DNA from: Candidatus Pelearchaeum maunauluense
GTDB taxonomy: Archaea > Thermoproteota > Nitrososphaeria_A > Caldarchaeales > Caldarchaeaceae
Assembly: GCA_030059675.1 (NCBI GenBank)
Contig: JANVYQ010000001.1
Coordinates: forward strand, 1 to 64,000
Reading direction: 5' to 3'
DNA length: 64,000 nucleotides
Shown here: piece after piece, positions 1 through 9,119 of the stretch
Numbering within the stretch: the stretch's first letter is position 1
How the letters are laid out: each line of letters opens with the position of its first letter
Notes under the pieces: generated by a model
Told to the model about the DNA's origin: nothing
What the model saw: the letters and a program-made list of their open reading frames with translations, nothing else
Databases searched by the model: none
Translations under genes and position numbers: made by a program

Positions 1-2
1 TC

Positions 3-485
3 GCTTACTTGGCGTGGCTCTTGGCTGGTATTGATGTGCGCAGAAAGCTCTTCATAACTCTAGGCATCCTAGGGATGGCCTCAATACTGGCTGGCGGAGC
101 AACAGTCGTGTTGATGCAACAGATGACCGTGCCGCCGACAGCTAGGCCTATGGAGAAACTCATACCGATAATAATCTTCTCCCTGGTAATGGGGGGACTT
201 TCTCTCGCGGTCAAGATTCTTGAGCTCATCTCATTCTTCTCTGCTGCGCGTCAATTTGGCGCTAGTATATTCAAGTACGCTGGGATAGCTGGAATCATAG
301 CGCTGGTCGTGGCTATCCTGCTTCCCACGTCTGCTGCCGTTATATTACTGGCCGCTGGGCGTCCAGCTATAAATGGCTTCCTAAGCCTCGTCCTGCCAAC
401 AATATTTGTAGTAGTCTCAGCAGCATATTCTGTGTTCTATATGCTGGCTGCGTATGCTTTCATAGGTCTCCGTAGGGTGGTGTGA
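3..485 (+). CDS. Integral membrane protein, 5' end outside window (DUF996-like)
   Basis: The reading frame is open to the first bases of the window, with no stop before position 9, so the annotated part is probably the C-terminal portion of a longer gene; a TTG at position 9 is only a formal start. The visible ~160 residues form about four hydrophobic segments separated by short loops. The glycine/alanine-rich composition recalls the small archaeal DUF996 membrane proteins, but no signature motif proves it. It ends in a TGA four bases before the start of the SppA gene, so the two are probably cotranscribed. Function unknown; membrane location is clear, family assignment is weak. Confidence 0.6.
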   Translation, partial: AYLAWLLAGIDVRRKLFITLGILGMASILAGGATVVLMQQMTVPPTARPMEKLIPIIIFSLVMGGLSLAVKILELISFFSAARQFGASIFKYAGIAGIIALVVAILLPTSAAVILLAAGRPAINGFLSLVLPTIFVVVSAAYSVFYMLAAYAFIGLRRVV

Positions 486-488
486 ATT

Positions 489-1436
489 ATGCAGACCAAG
501 TGGATTATTGTTATAGTTGTCGCCGCCGTTGTTGCGGCCTCTCTAATACCGTTCCTATTCATAGCTGGTAATACCCCGCTACCCGTCGGGGGAGACTACG
601 TGGCGTTGCTGGAGCTTAGCGGAACAATCTCCTACGATGGCTCGCCAATATCCCTGTTCGGCAGAACACTAACCCCAGCAGACGTGGAGGAGATGGTTGA
701 GCAGGTTGAGAGCAACCCCTTCGCGAAGGCCGTCGTGCTGGTCATAAACAGCCCTGGAGGCAGCGCGGCGGCGTCTGAGGAGATATACCAGATGTTTAGG
801 AAGCTGGCTGAGAAGAAGCCTGTTGTTGCGTATATTGCTGAGTATGGCGCTTCTGGCGGCTATTATATAGCCCTGCCCGCTAGCAGGATAGTTGCCTCAC
901 CCTCGGCTCTCACAGGCTCCGTAGGCGCTGTTGCGCTGGTCATAAACTATGCGGAGCTGGCTGATAGGCTGGGCATTAGGGCTTACGTCTTCAAGAGCGG
1001 CGGTATGAAGGATGTGGGCAACCCGTTCAGGGAGCTGAGCAGCGAGGAGCAGAAACTCCTCCAGTCGCTCATAGACTCAACAGCCGAGACCTTTGCCTCG
1101 CGGGTGAGGGAGGCGCGCGAGGGAAAGATAAAGGCCTGGGACGAAGTGCTGACGGCCAGGCCATACACAGGGGAGCAGGCTCTCAGGATTGGGCTGGTGG
1201 ACATGGTGGGCAGCATAGGCGATGCCGTAAACGTGGCTAGAGAGCTCGCGGGAGTCCCAGAGGATACCCCAACCCGCTGGATAAGGCCCAGAACCCCGAG
1301 CCTCCTAGAGATGCTACTCGGCGGCGGGCTTGAGATACCAGGCGAGAGAATGAAACTAAGCTACGAGATACTACTAATGTGGCCGCTACCAGAAGCAATA
1401 CCAATAGAAAGCATCACATACCTATCAGCAAACTGA
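489..1436 (+). CDS. sppA: Signal peptide peptidase SppA (S49 serine protease)
   Basis: This 315-residue membrane-anchored protease should degrade cleaved signal peptides in the membrane. Residues ~5-27 form an N-terminal transmembrane anchor and the rest is the S49 domain facing outward. The nucleophile is Ser122 in ASGGYY and the general base is Lys174 in GMKDVGNPF. Their separation of exactly 52 residues matches the Ser/Lys dyad spacing known for bacterial SppA. The NSPGGS segment (~88-93) is the conserved oxyanion/strand region. Length fits the short archaeal SppA with one catalytic domain. The ATG at 489 follows the membrane-protein stop by 3 nt, suggesting an operon. The function call is firm. 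Confidence 0.93.
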   Translation: MQTKWIIVIVVAAVVAASLIPFLFIAGNTPLPVGGDYVALLELSGTISYDGSPISLFGRTLTPADVEEMVEQVESNPFAKAVVLVINSPGGSAAASEEIYQMFRKLAEKKPVVAYIAEYGASGGYYIALPASRIVASPSALTGSVGAVALVINYAELADRLGIRAYVFKSGGMKDVGNPFRELSSEEQKLLQSLIDSTAETFASRVREAREGKIKAWDEVLTARPYTGEQALRIGLVDMVGSIGDAVNVARELAGVPEDTPTRWIRPRTPSLLEMLLGGGLEIPGERMKLSYEILLMWPLPEAIPIESITYLSAN

Positions 1437-1524
1437 CCACACCATAAAGAATTTTGTTGAGGAGCCTTTCAAGCCCGCTTCCTGCTAGAGCTTGGAATTC
1501 GCTGTTGTATATTTTCCTAAAAGC

Positions 1525-1531
1525 TTTAATA
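1525..1531 (+). promoter_or_regulatory. Putative TATA box of truncated trpE
   Basis: A TTTAATA element lies ~42 nt upstream of the GTG start of the trpE fragment in an otherwise gene-free 136-bp gap. Spacing fits an archaeal TATA box with a short leader. No BRE was scored. Confidence 0.4.
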
Positions 1532-1572
1532 GGCCTGCGTCTCCGAGCATCGGCGAGGCTGTATGAGTAGAG

Positions 1573-2349
1573 GTGGCCCTGTTTGGTAGGGCTTTGCAGA
1601 ACCTACGACTACTGCGTGAGCCGCGTATATATAGACTAGGCCCTGTGGAAAATCCCTACGAGATATACCGAAGCATAGCTCTCGGCGAGGAGTACTCGTT
1701 TCTACTGGAGTCGGTCAGCGGTCCTAGGAAGCTGCGCGAATACTCGTTCATAGGGTTTGACCCCTACTTGGTCATCCGTCTCCATGATGGCATTCTGCTA
1801 GTGAAGGATATTGCTGGCGGCAGCGTGGCTGAGGTGGAGGTAGCTGACCCAGTGGAGCCTCTTAGGTGGCTTGTCCTATCAAACCCCATAGGCTCTGGGT
1901 TTAGGTTCCTGGGCGGCGCGGTAGGATACCTATCTTACGACGCCATACGATACTGGGAGAAGCTACCAGAGCTGGCAAAGCGTGTGGGAGACTTCCCAGA
2001 TATGGAGTTCGCCGTATACGACAGGGGATTTGTGATAGACCATAGGATGGGCGAGGCATACTACTACACCATGCGGAAGGGGGATGATGCACCGCCCAAA
2101 ATAGAACGCGTCAAGAACACAGCCAATCTACGTGTAAGCGGCGTCAAGTGCAACGTCAAGCAGAACGAGTTTGAGGACATGCTTATAAGAGCCAAGGAAT
2201 ACATAGCCGCTGGCGACATCTTCCAAGTAGTTCTATCAAAACGCTACGACATGCAGCTCTCAGGGGACGTTTGTAGATTCTATGAGCAGCTAAGGGAGCT
2301 GAACCCCTCGCCCTACATGTATCTCCTCAAGATGGGTGAGCGGGCATAA
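1573..2349 (+). pseudogene. trpE: Anthranilate synthase component I, 3'-truncated
   Basis: TrpE makes anthranilate from chorismate and an amino group, the first step of tryptophan synthesis. The 258 residues from the GTG at 1573 match the N-terminal domain, including the tryptophan-feedback LLES motif (residues 44-47), and the start of the chorismate-binding domain (AAGDIFQVVLSKRY). The normal ~420-450 residue protein continues after YLLKMGERA with an active-site segment; here the frame meets TAA within two codons and the following DNA is AT-rich and unrelated. All catalytic C-terminal residues are missing, so it should be inactive. The break is at about 2345-2350 and marks one edge of the CRISPR cassette. 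Partner genes trpG, trpD, trpC and trpF are not in the window. Confidence 0.9.
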
Positions 2350-2378
2350 ATCGCCCAAAAACTTGGGAAGTAGATTCT

Positions 2379-2402
2379 GGACACTCGAAAGAGGATTGAA
2401 AG
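2379..2402 (+). repeat. Degenerate CRISPR-like repeat at the left cassette edge
   Basis: The last 15 bases (AAAGAGGATTGAAAG) match the 3' half of the classical Thermoproteales repeat ending GAGGATTGAAAG; the first 9 bases match poorly. It lies ~30-35 nt from the trpE break and points opposite to the array at the other cassette edge. A single copy, so it could be coincidence, but the ATTGAAAG end equals the tag of both other repeat types in the window. Confidence 0.45.
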
Positions 2403-2682
2403 TTCTAAATTCAACTACCTGATAATGAACGAATACGAATTAGTTGTGTAGTATTGCTATTGCAGTCACAGCTTCTTCCAAAGTCTTTAACTCCCTTTAT
2501 CTCTCTGCATGAGAATTTTGGGGAGCATCTCAGGCATACAACGCAGGTTAAGGTCAGCTACGAAAGAAGTCCTAATCAAATACATGTATAAAAAATCGAG
2601 GCTAACCCTAATAACAAAAGCTTAAAGCGAAACTTAACAATGCCCGCTCTGTGAAATTAGCAACGAACTTGTTTAATAAAGC

Positions 2683-2690
2683 CTTATAAG
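2683..2690 (+). promoter_or_regulatory. Putative TATA box of the type III cas operon
   Basis: CTTATAAG lies ~37-44 nt before the GTG at 2727, preceded by a second AT-rich run (TTTAATAAA at 2672-2680). Either could drive the whole coupled operon from 2727 to 12372, because every downstream gene overlaps its predecessor. Confidence 0.45.
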
Positions 2691-2726
2691 TCAGTAATTA
2701 ACGGGAGTTTCTGTGGGTGCGCACGT

Positions 2727-3125
2727 GTGTCCGCGCCTGGTAGTGAATTATTAAATAAAGTGTTATTAAACTATGCAGCAAGAATAGGAGTCGCTGCGAA
2801 GCTTGAGAGAGTTGATAGATCGCAGTTAGAAAAACTGATTACGTCATTAGATTATGTGGGAGGCCAGGAGGAGTCGCTACTCGTAACGTCTGCCTTCGCA
2901 ATGAGGCAGGCGGCTAGAAATGAGCTAGGAAGGACAACGGCGCAGCTAGTAGGCGAAGCTTTGGAGAAGTGTAATGGAAAGGCGCAGGCTAGGGCCGTAT
3001 TGGGACTAGCTAAATGGGTATTTGAAAGCATCGAGAGGATACCCATACAGATTCGTTTGGAGGAGGTAGCTACGCTGAGCTTCCAGCACTACCTGAAGGC
3101 AGTAAGGGAGAGGCAACTTGCCTAA
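2727..3125 (+). CDS. Type III CRISPR small subunit (Cas11; Csm2/Cmr5-like)
   Basis: This 132-residue all-helical protein has the size and position of the type III small subunit, which lines the belly of the effector complex along the crRNA-target duplex. It has no catalytic motif, as expected. A segment with AFAMRQAARNELG and ARAVLGLAKWVFE (residues ~56-95) resembles the helical core of Csm2/Cmr5 families, but sequence alone does not decide which. The GTG start follows a TATA-like element. Its 3' end overlaps the next gene's TTG by 8 nt. Assignment rests mainly on length, helicity and being first in a run of RAMP genes and cas10. Confidence 0.7.
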   Translation: MSAPGSELLNKVLLNYAARIGVAAKLERVDRSQLEKLITSLDYVGGQEESLLVTSAFAMRQAARNELGRTTAQLVGEALEKCNGKAQARAVLGLAKWVFESIERIPIQIRLEEVATLSFQHYLKAVRERQLA

Positions 3126-3834
3126 CTACAAGGACTTCAACTCTGATAAAACACAGATAATTAGGATAGAAGGCATACTCATCAATGAGACCCCACTGAG
3201 GGTCGGAGCTGGCAAGGAATCCTCCTTAGAAGCCAGCGTGGACGTCGCAGTTTACAGGGTCAGGGGTAACCCGTGCATACCTGGTTCTAGCTTAAAGGGA
3301 GTGCTCAGGACTAGATTTGAGCAGTTAGCCAGAAGCGCTGGGCTTAGGGTCCACGGGATATTCGGCGAGGAGGGCGAGAGAATAACAAGGCAAGAGGACG
3401 AGAGTAATGACTTTTGCGAGGTCTGCGGGACGTTCGGTAATACTAGGTTAGCTAGCCACGTGATCGTCAGATACGCTTATCCAATTAATGGAGGAAGGAC
3501 GTTCCTGAAGACGAGCGTAGGTATAGATAGGGTCTTTGAGGGCGCTAGGCCTGGAGTACTGTTCACGGAGGAGCTCGTTGAGCCGTTTACCGAGTGGAGC
3601 TTCGGAATGGATATAATAAATATAGATGTCCTGCCAGAACCGAGAGAGGACGACAACAGGGCTAAACTTCTGAAGTCGCTCCTAGACGAGCTCTCCTCTT
3701 TAGGCGTGTACGTGGGAGCTAGGAGGAGTGTAGGCCACGGGCTCATTAAACTCAGGAAGTGGAGCTGGTCGAAGTACAGCTACGAGAAAGGCAAATTGGT
3801 AAAGGTCGACGGAAGTGAAGTAAAGATTGTCTAG
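3118..3834 (+). CDS. Csm3-like RAMP (Cas7 backbone) protein
   Basis: This 238-residue RAMP should form part of the Cas7-type backbone that holds crRNA and cuts target RNA. The N-terminal fold shows LRVGAGKE, then VDVAVYR with Asp42 at the place of the catalytic Asp of Csm3, then the hallmark IPGSSLKGVLR. A CEVCGTFGN Cys pair sits mid-protein. GIDR and the C-terminal Gly-rich GARRSVGHG loop complete the RAMP signature. The TTG start overlaps the upstream stop by 8 nt and its own end overlaps the next gene by 8 nt, so translation is coupled. Because Asp42 is kept, it should be cleavage-competent (inference from Csm3). Confidence 0.88.
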   Translation: MPNYKDFNSDKTQIIRIEGILINETPLRVGAGKESSLEASVDVAVYRVRGNPCIPGSSLKGVLRTRFEQLARSAGLRVHGIFGEEGERITRQEDESNDFCEVCGTFGNTRLASHVIVRYAYPINGGRTFLKTSVGIDRVFEGARPGVLFTEELVEPFTEWSFGMDIINIDVLPEPREDDNRAKLLKSLLDELSSLGVYVGARRSVGHGLIKLRKWSWSKYSYEKGKLVKVDGSEVKIV

Positions 3835-4738
3835 TAGGGAAGATTGGATAGCGTCGAATAATTATTTGAGAGATGTTTTAATACAGGGAGATATAATAAA
3901 TTTATCGCCTTTAAGGATAGGTGCCGGAAAAGAGACAGTATTGGTTTCCCCGATAGATTTGTCAGTTATACGAGTAAACCTCAATGGTATCCCGACACCG
4001 TACATCCCCGGCTCTAGCTTAAAAGGGATCTTCAGAAGCCAGGCTACCGCGCTGTCTAGGAGCAAGGGACTGAACGTCTGCAGCGGCCTATCTAAGGAGA
4101 CCTGTATGGATACGAAGGTTATAGGAGGTGTTCCATTGAGGCAGTTCGTGGATTGGAACTTAAGGGCAGGTAACGTAGCTAACGCTCTAAGGGCATTCGC
4201 TAGTGACGCCTGTCTGCTCTGTCACGTCTTCGGAGCACCGTCTTACGCCTCAAAGGTCAATTTCTCTGACGCGTACCCAATAGAGCGCGAGGGTGTGAGA
4301 CTAGGCTCTAGGACTGGGATCGCTATAGACAGGAAGACTGGCGCGGTGTTCCACCAAGCGCTTTACACAGTTGAGTACGTCGAGCCCGGCGCTAGGTTCT
4401 CGCTCTCGATACATTGCAGGAACATACCGAACTACGCGCTGGGGCTCATTTCTTCCATCATCAAGTTGGTAAACGATGGCAGCGTTAGGGTCGGAGGATT
4501 GAAGAGCAGAGGCTTCGGCCTAGTAAAGATAGAGAACCTCTCGTTCTCGATAAAGGATGCGCAAGGAAGCGAAGCTGTTCTAAGGGCTCTAGACGAGTGC
4601 GACTCCGAGGTCGACATAAGCGGTTTGCGGAAGGAGAGGAGGGATGGCTACGTAGTTATTAGGGGTGGCGAGTGCGAGCGGTTGATGGACGCCCTGCAGG
4701 AAGTCTGGAGAGGGTTTAAGGGTTATGAGCAGCGTTGA
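3827..4738 (+). CDS. Csm3-like RAMP protein, second paralogue
   Basis: A 303-residue RAMP closely parallel to the gene before it: LRIGAGKE, then SPIDLSVIR with Asp44 at the Csm3 cleavage position, then IPGSSLKGIFR. A ~60-residue insertion (residues ~80-140) contains several cysteines (CSGLSKETC, CLLCHVFGAP) that could bind zinc. GIAIDRKTGA and GGLKSRGFGL form the usual C-terminal motifs. Extra length relative to classic Csm3 comes from that insertion and a C-terminal tail. The TTG start overlaps the previous gene by 8 nt; the end overlaps the next start by 14 nt. Probably another backbone subunit with its own cleavage site. Confidence 0.88.
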   Translation: MSSREDWIASNNYLRDVLIQGDIINLSPLRIGAGKETVLVSPIDLSVIRVNLNGIPTPYIPGSSLKGIFRSQATALSRSKGLNVCSGLSKETCMDTKVIGGVPLRQFVDWNLRAGNVANALRAFASDACLLCHVFGAPSYASKVNFSDAYPIEREGVRLGSRTGIAIDRKTGAVFHQALYTVEYVEPGARFSLSIHCRNIPNYALGLISSIIKLVNDGSVRVGGLKSRGFGLVKIENLSFSIKDAQGSEAVLRALDECDSEVDISGLRKERRDGYVVIRGGECERLMDALQEVWRGFKGYEQR

Positions 4739-5699
4739 GGTCATAAAGAACCCGCCTAGGAGGAGGGACGTTTACGAAGGCTTAACCGGGACTATACGAG
4801 CCTCAATAATAGCAGAGAGTTTCCTTTTCGTCGGCTCTGGCAGGAGATCGATCGGGATCAGCGAAGAAAATGTAAGGAGGGTACTGAGCGGCAAGAGGAA
4901 TTTCAGGCAGGCGGCCGTCGAGCTATCTCAGAGGATAAAGCTCGAGCACGACGAGTTCTCGGTCAGCGGAGGAAGGGCTGTAGTTCCTGGCTCAAGCGTT
5001 AAGGGGAACGTGAGGTCTAGGATAGAGTTAAGCATCGTTCCGAGCGCGGGAAAGGTAATCTCATGCTTAGTAAGGGCCTCGAGAGTATCTAGCGAGCCCG
5101 GCAGGGGCACGCAGGGGTGGAGGCACTGGAGGATATGGAGGGAAGGCATCGAGGCACAAAGGGGCCCTCCATGCGATATGACTAGGGGCCAGACGGTCTG
5201 CAAAGTGTGCGACCTCTTCGGGAGCGCTGGGCTCATTAGCTTGATTCACTTCAGCGACTTCCAGATGGGTGACGGAGGTCTAGAACCGCTATCATTGGAT
5301 CACGGGATCAAACTCATGTCGGCCCGCCCTGGCTCTGTCTTCAACGGTTCCATCGCGTTCATGAACCTCTCTCCTGACGAGCTCGGCCTGCTCTTGTTCG
5401 GAATGGGCATAAGGAATTCCGCTGAAGGCTTAACCATATTGTTCGGCAAGCTTAAGTACAGGAAAGAGTTCTCTGGGAGGCAGTTCGGGAGGGGTAAATT
5501 CAAGGTAGAACGGATAGAGTTAAGCGACGTCTCCAAACCTTTGGTGACAGACGGCGGTGAACTCATCGCTCCAGGTAGGTCGGTATCAGGGCCAGAGCTT
5601 AACGGCGTACTAAGGGCACTACGCAAGGCGATGCTAGACTCGTTCTCTAATTATCTCGTCGAGATAATGGAGGTCGAGAGGTTACATGGCATTAGTTAA
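4725..5699 (+). CDS. RAMP superfamily protein of type III complex
   Basis: This 324-residue protein shows VPGSSVKGNVR (residues ~87-97) and a mid-protein CKVCDLFGSAG cysteine pair, both RAMP hallmarks, plus a DHGIKLMSARPGS segment at the place of the GIDR motif. An ~30-residue insertion precedes the RAMP motif and contains EHDEFSV, so whether an Asp is placed for RNA cleavage cannot be told by eye. It starts with ATG 14 nt inside the previous gene and ends 14 nt inside cas10. Likely a divergent Cas7-group or Csm5-like capping subunit; the exact place in the complex is inferred only from operon order. Confidence 0.8.
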   Translation: MSSVEVIKNPPRRRDVYEGLTGTIRASIIAESFLFVGSGRRSIGISEENVRRVLSGKRNFRQAAVELSQRIKLEHDEFSVSGGRAVVPGSSVKGNVRSRIELSIVPSAGKVISCLVRASRVSSEPGRGTQGWRHWRIWREGIEAQRGPPCDMTRGQTVCKVCDLFGSAGLISLIHFSDFQMGDGGLEPLSLDHGIKLMSARPGSVFNGSIAFMNLSPDELGLLLFGMGIRNSAEGLTILFGKLKYRKEFSGRQFGRGKFKVERIELSDVSKPLVTDGGELIAPGRSVSGPELNGVLRALRKAMLDSFSNYLVEIMEVERLHGIS

Positions 5700-8442
5700 C
5701 ATACCTTACACACCTCTGGGATACCCCGTCTACAAGTCCTTCATAATACCGTATAGGGATGGAGACGGGGTAGTTACCTGTAGGCGTCTAGAGAAGAGCG
5801 ACGTCGATAACTGGAGGGAGACGCTAGCGCAGCTCAGGGAGTTCTTAGAGCTAGTCGAAGGTACGGCCGCCGATGAGGAGGTAAAGGTTGAGTTAATTGC
5901 AGATATGGTCGCCGCCTTCTTCAAGGCTCCTCTTATAGCCGACCCGTTACCGTCACTCTTCATAAGCCCCTCGAAGCTTTACGTCATGCTCAGGTCCTTC
6001 GGCAGCAAACGGCTTAGCGACTTAATAATGCTAGATAAACGTCAGGAGAGCTTCTTGGACGTCTTTCGGACGGTTATGAACGAAGACATTATAAGGAAAA
6101 TCAAAAGCTCGAAGTTGTACGGTTATCTCTCTAGTAGGAGGTTATACGAGGTTCTGGAGAACAGCTGGTTCGTTATCCCTGCAGATACTAGGCCTGGCTA
6201 CAACGTCTCGAGTTTAGTACCACACCTGTTGCTCAGCTCAGCCGCTGCGTGGTGCATAGCTGTAAACAACGGAGGTGTTGAGAGGGAGGAGGCCGCATTG
6301 ATAAGAATTGCAGCGATGTTTCACGACGCGGGGAAGCCGTTTAATTACCAGCGGCACGTTGAACCCTCTTTACAGGTCGCTAGGTCCGTCTTAGGTAACG
6401 TCATACACCCGAGTTATATAGATAAGATAGTTGAGATAATAGAGAGGCACCACGAGGAGACTTCACCACTACATAAAGCTGACAGGGCAGTAGCGTCGAT
6501 CGACAGGCTGAACTACTTGGTAAGCGCGTTGATAGGCAACGAGATAAGGGACGCGGCTAAGGAGATAGGTGAGGTCGACGAAGTAAAGGATGAGCTTTAC
6601 CAGACGGGATGGAGCTTCTGGAGGAGATTATACGAGCATTATTCTTCTTCAGGAGCTGATAAGGTTAGGGAGCTGTCGGAGAAGTTCGTTAACAGACTAG
6701 CAGAGCACTCAGATAGTTACAAGTCGGTAATAGACAAGGAGAAGGCAGACGGTGAGGAGGTAAAGGACATAGATGTGCTGCTAATTGACATTGGAGGAAT
6801 ACAGAACTTCATATACAAGGGCGAGGACCTCCGCTCGCTATCGGCCGCTAGTCTCTCGGTAGACTTCCTCACGATGGCATACATACCCCTTTTCCTCCAG
6901 AGCTTCCTGCTCAGCCGATACGGCATCTGGCCCCCATACGAGGCGTTCGTCTACTCGGCTGGAGGTGTAGTCGAGGTGCTCCTGCCCTCGCGCATCGCTG
7001 AGAAGGTCAGCGGAGAGTTGGAGGAGGAGCTGAACAGGCGCGTGAAGGGAAGGTCGTCGATGAATGAGCTCTCGGTCAGGCTGATCAGAGGGAGACTCTA
7101 CACTAAGTACTCTACGACCACCGTCAAGTTAAGCCAAGGGATGGCTATCAAGAAGAACACCTCGAGGATGGACGTCACCCAAGAAGTAGAGGGCGAACTA
7201 GGAAAAGAAGTGAAGAGGTTATGCGAGAACTGTAGGTCTAGAAGGCCGGCGCGCGGCGAGCGCGTATGCGAGGTCTGCAGGGCTCTTAGAGAGATAGGCA
7301 GCGCGATCCACTTCAAGGAGAAGTACACAACGGAGGTCGAGCTACCGCAAGGGATATCACGGGATAGGATTTTGACGTGCGAAAAGGCGTTTGGGATTGA
7401 TTGGAATAGTGCATCTAACTTCCTGACCGAGCTAATAGCTGGCAACGATCCTAGGAAGTTGCCAGAAGAGAAGATAAGGTCTCTGGCAGTTGTAGCGTGT
7501 GACGGGAATTTAATGGGCCCGTTCATAGCTTCTAGCGTTTCTTTGACCGATAAACTAGAGAGGAGCACTAGAATAGATATCGCGATGAAGAAGGCTTTGC
7601 GGAGAGCTGTCGAGGAGATATCTAAGGCTATCGGTAGCGAGGACGGGGAGGAGGCCGTAAGGACGTATCTAAGGGTATACCTCGGGACCGTCTACGCTGG
7701 CGGAGACGACGCGCTCATACTGAGCCCCGCATGGGCCTCGCCTATATTAGCTACTAGGCTATCTGAAGAGTTCGCGAGGGAGCTAGGAGGGGCTAGAGGG
7801 CTTTCCGTCGGGTTGGTAGCCGTCAACGCCAGGGCTAACATATGGGGCGCTATCGACGCCGCCAAAAGCCTGCTCAAGTTCGCTAAAGATAAGGGAAGGG
7901 ACAGGCTAGGCGAGGGGTTAGGATATATCGCATTTGACGCTATCGACGCAGGGATGTTCTCCGGGAGCACCTCAAAGTCGAGGTTGGGACAACTCGAAGC
8001 CGCTATTCTTTCACATCAACCGTACGTTATAGGCCGCGATTCAGATAACTCGATCAACGCGCTGTTGTCTATAATCCTCTCGGGGAGCTGGTCATCAGGC
8101 GATCCTAAAGGCGCTGAGGACGCTGTTAGGAAAGCCTTTAAGATCTACATAGGTGGAGAGGAGCAGAACGAGGTTAAAAGGTTAAGGAACGTGATCCGGA
8201 GGGCCCTCTCGTCCTGCTTGGAGATGGCAGCCGCACTAGGGATCTCTAAGGACTCTGAGAGCTACGTAGGAGGCCTAATACCGACGTATATCGCTAGGCA
8301 AATAGCTAGAGTTAAGGAGGGCACTGGTGGGAGGGCTTACGAGATTACCTTCAAGCTAATTCCCGGCTTCGTTGGTAGCAATTATTCTGCGCTAGGAGAC
8401 GCTTTCATCATGATAAAGATACTCGGAGGCGGATTGTTATGA
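5686..8442 (+). CDS. cas10: Cas10, type III large subunit with HD and GGDD
   Basis: This 918-residue signature protein of type III CRISPR systems should degrade DNA and make cyclic oligoadenylate second messengers when target RNA is bound. The HD nuclease domain has MFHDAGKPF with His213-Asp214 and a His255-His256 pair. The first Palm domain includes IDIGGIQNFIY near residue 367. A four-cysteine zinc module (Cys513, 516, 528, 531) lies between the palms. The second Palm has an intact GGDD at residues 672-675 in YAGGDDALIL. Both catalytic sites therefore look functional. The ATG overlaps the previous gene by 14 nt; the stop overlaps the next start by 4 nt. Identification is very secure. Confidence 0.97.
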   Translation: MALVNIPYTPLGYPVYKSFIIPYRDGDGVVTCRRLEKSDVDNWRETLAQLREFLELVEGTAADEEVKVELIADMVAAFFKAPLIADPLPSLFISPSKLYVMLRSFGSKRLSDLIMLDKRQESFLDVFRTVMNEDIIRKIKSSKLYGYLSSRRLYEVLENSWFVIPADTRPGYNVSSLVPHLLLSSAAAWCIAVNNGGVEREEAALIRIAAMFHDAGKPFNYQRHVEPSLQVARSVLGNVIHPSYIDKIVEIIERHHEETSPLHKADRAVASIDRLNYLVSALIGNEIRDAAKEIGEVDEVKDELYQTGWSFWRRLYEHYSSSGADKVRELSEKFVNRLAEHSDSYKSVIDKEKADGEEVKDIDVLLIDIGGIQNFIYKGEDLRSLSAASLSVDFLTMAYIPLFLQSFLLSRYGIWPPYEAFVYSAGGVVEVLLPSRIAEKVSGELEEELNRRVKGRSSMNELSVRLIRGRLYTKYSTTTVKLSQGMAIKKNTSRMDVTQEVEGELGKEVKRLCENCRSRRPARGERVCEVCRALREIGSAIHFKEKYTTEVELPQGISRDRILTCEKAFGIDWNSASNFLTELIAGNDPRKLPEEKIRSLAVVACDGNLMGPFIASSVSLTDKLERSTRIDIAMKKALRRAVEEISKAIGSEDGEEAVRTYLRVYLGTVYAGGDDALILSPAWASPILATRLSEEFARELGGARGLSVGLVAVNARANIWGAIDAAKSLLKFAKDKGRDRLGEGLGYIAFDAIDAGMFSGSTSKSRLGQLEAAILSHQPYVIGRDSDNSINALLSIILSGSWSSGDPKGAEDAVRKAFKIYIGGEEQNEVKRLRNVIRRALSSCLEMAAALGISKDSESYVGGLIPTYIARQIARVKEGTGGRAYEITFKLIPGFVGSNYSALGDAFIMIKILGGGLL

Positions 8443-9119
8443 AGGAGATAAAGGTCTACCTGAAACCGGTCACACTCCTGAGTATAGGTTCCGGCGTAGA
8501 GGAGGCTGTAGGTTCTGACATAGTGCAGATCAGGACTAGGACCGAGAGGGGACTCGTTCCTTACATACCCGGCTCTTCAGTCAAGGGAGCGCTCAGGTCG
8601 GCAGTCAGCAGGGTAGCTAGGAACTACGGCTTCGAGAGCTGCGGCGAGACTCTGCCTGAATATGTGAAGGCTAGACACGTAGAGATGCTTAAAGAGGGAA
8701 AGGAGTGCGACGTCTGCTACGTCTTCGGCCAACCGGGCCCGTCAGTATCTAATATGGGAAAGGCAGTCTTCTCGCCTTTCTACCCGGACGGTGAAGTAAC
8801 TGTTACCTCGATAACTAGGGTTAGGTTAGAAGACTCCAGCTTAAGGGCCCACGAGGGAGCGCTATATACGGCCGAGTGCATAGTGCCGGGCCAGACCTTC
8901 AGCGGCTCGATTAGAATAATAGCTAGGAGAAACGGAGACGTCAGGAAAACGCTACAACTGCTGCTGCTCTCGCTAGCGTCCCTAAGGACCGATAGAATAG
9001 GAAGGTCAGGGATAACCGATGTTAGGATAGAATTAGCTGATGATTTGAAGGCACTGTTAGACAGTAAGTGGAGGTCCCTCGCCTCAGATTTGGAGGGGTG
9101 GTTCTGGGTTGATATGTAA
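8439..9119 (+). CDS. Csm3-like RAMP protein, third paralogue
   Basis: A compact 226-residue RAMP starting at ATG 8439, overlapping cas10 by 4 nt. It has LLSIGSG, VGSDIVQIR with Asp27 at the Csm3 cleavage position, IPGSSVKGALR, a CDVCYVFGQPG cysteine pair and a shortened C-terminal domain ending in a GRSGITDVRI loop. The Asp suggests a third potentially cleaving backbone subunit. It lies between cas10 and the Csx10-like gene. Size and motifs fit Csm3; the short C-terminus could mean a position at the end of the filament. Confidence 0.86.
   Translation: MKEIKVYLKPVTLLSIGSGVEEAVGSDIVQIRTRTERGLVPYIPGSSVKGALRSAVSRVARNYGFESCGETLPEYVKARHVEMLKEGKECDVCYVFGQPGPSVSNMGKAVFSPFYPDGEVTVTSITRVRLEDSSLRAHEGALYTAECIVPGQTFSGSIRIIARRNGDVRKTLQLLLLSLASLRTDRIGRSGITDVRIELADDLKALLDSKWRSLASDLEGWFWVDM

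Larger units (their letters stand above)
2350..2726. other. Non-coding junction between trpE and the cas operon
   Basis: This ~377-bp AT-rich stretch carries no convincing gene. It starts at the trpE break, contains a CRISPR-repeat-like element near its left end (2379-2402), and ends with a TATA-like element before the first cas gene. The middle could be a former spacer, a leader or degraded array DNA, but no further repeats are visible. Confidence 0.6.

Noticed and set aside
7098-7568. 156-codon reading frame on the strand opposite cas10
   Set aside because: It lies wholly inside the well-supported Cas10 zinc/palm region and has Ser/Leu-rich antisense composition.
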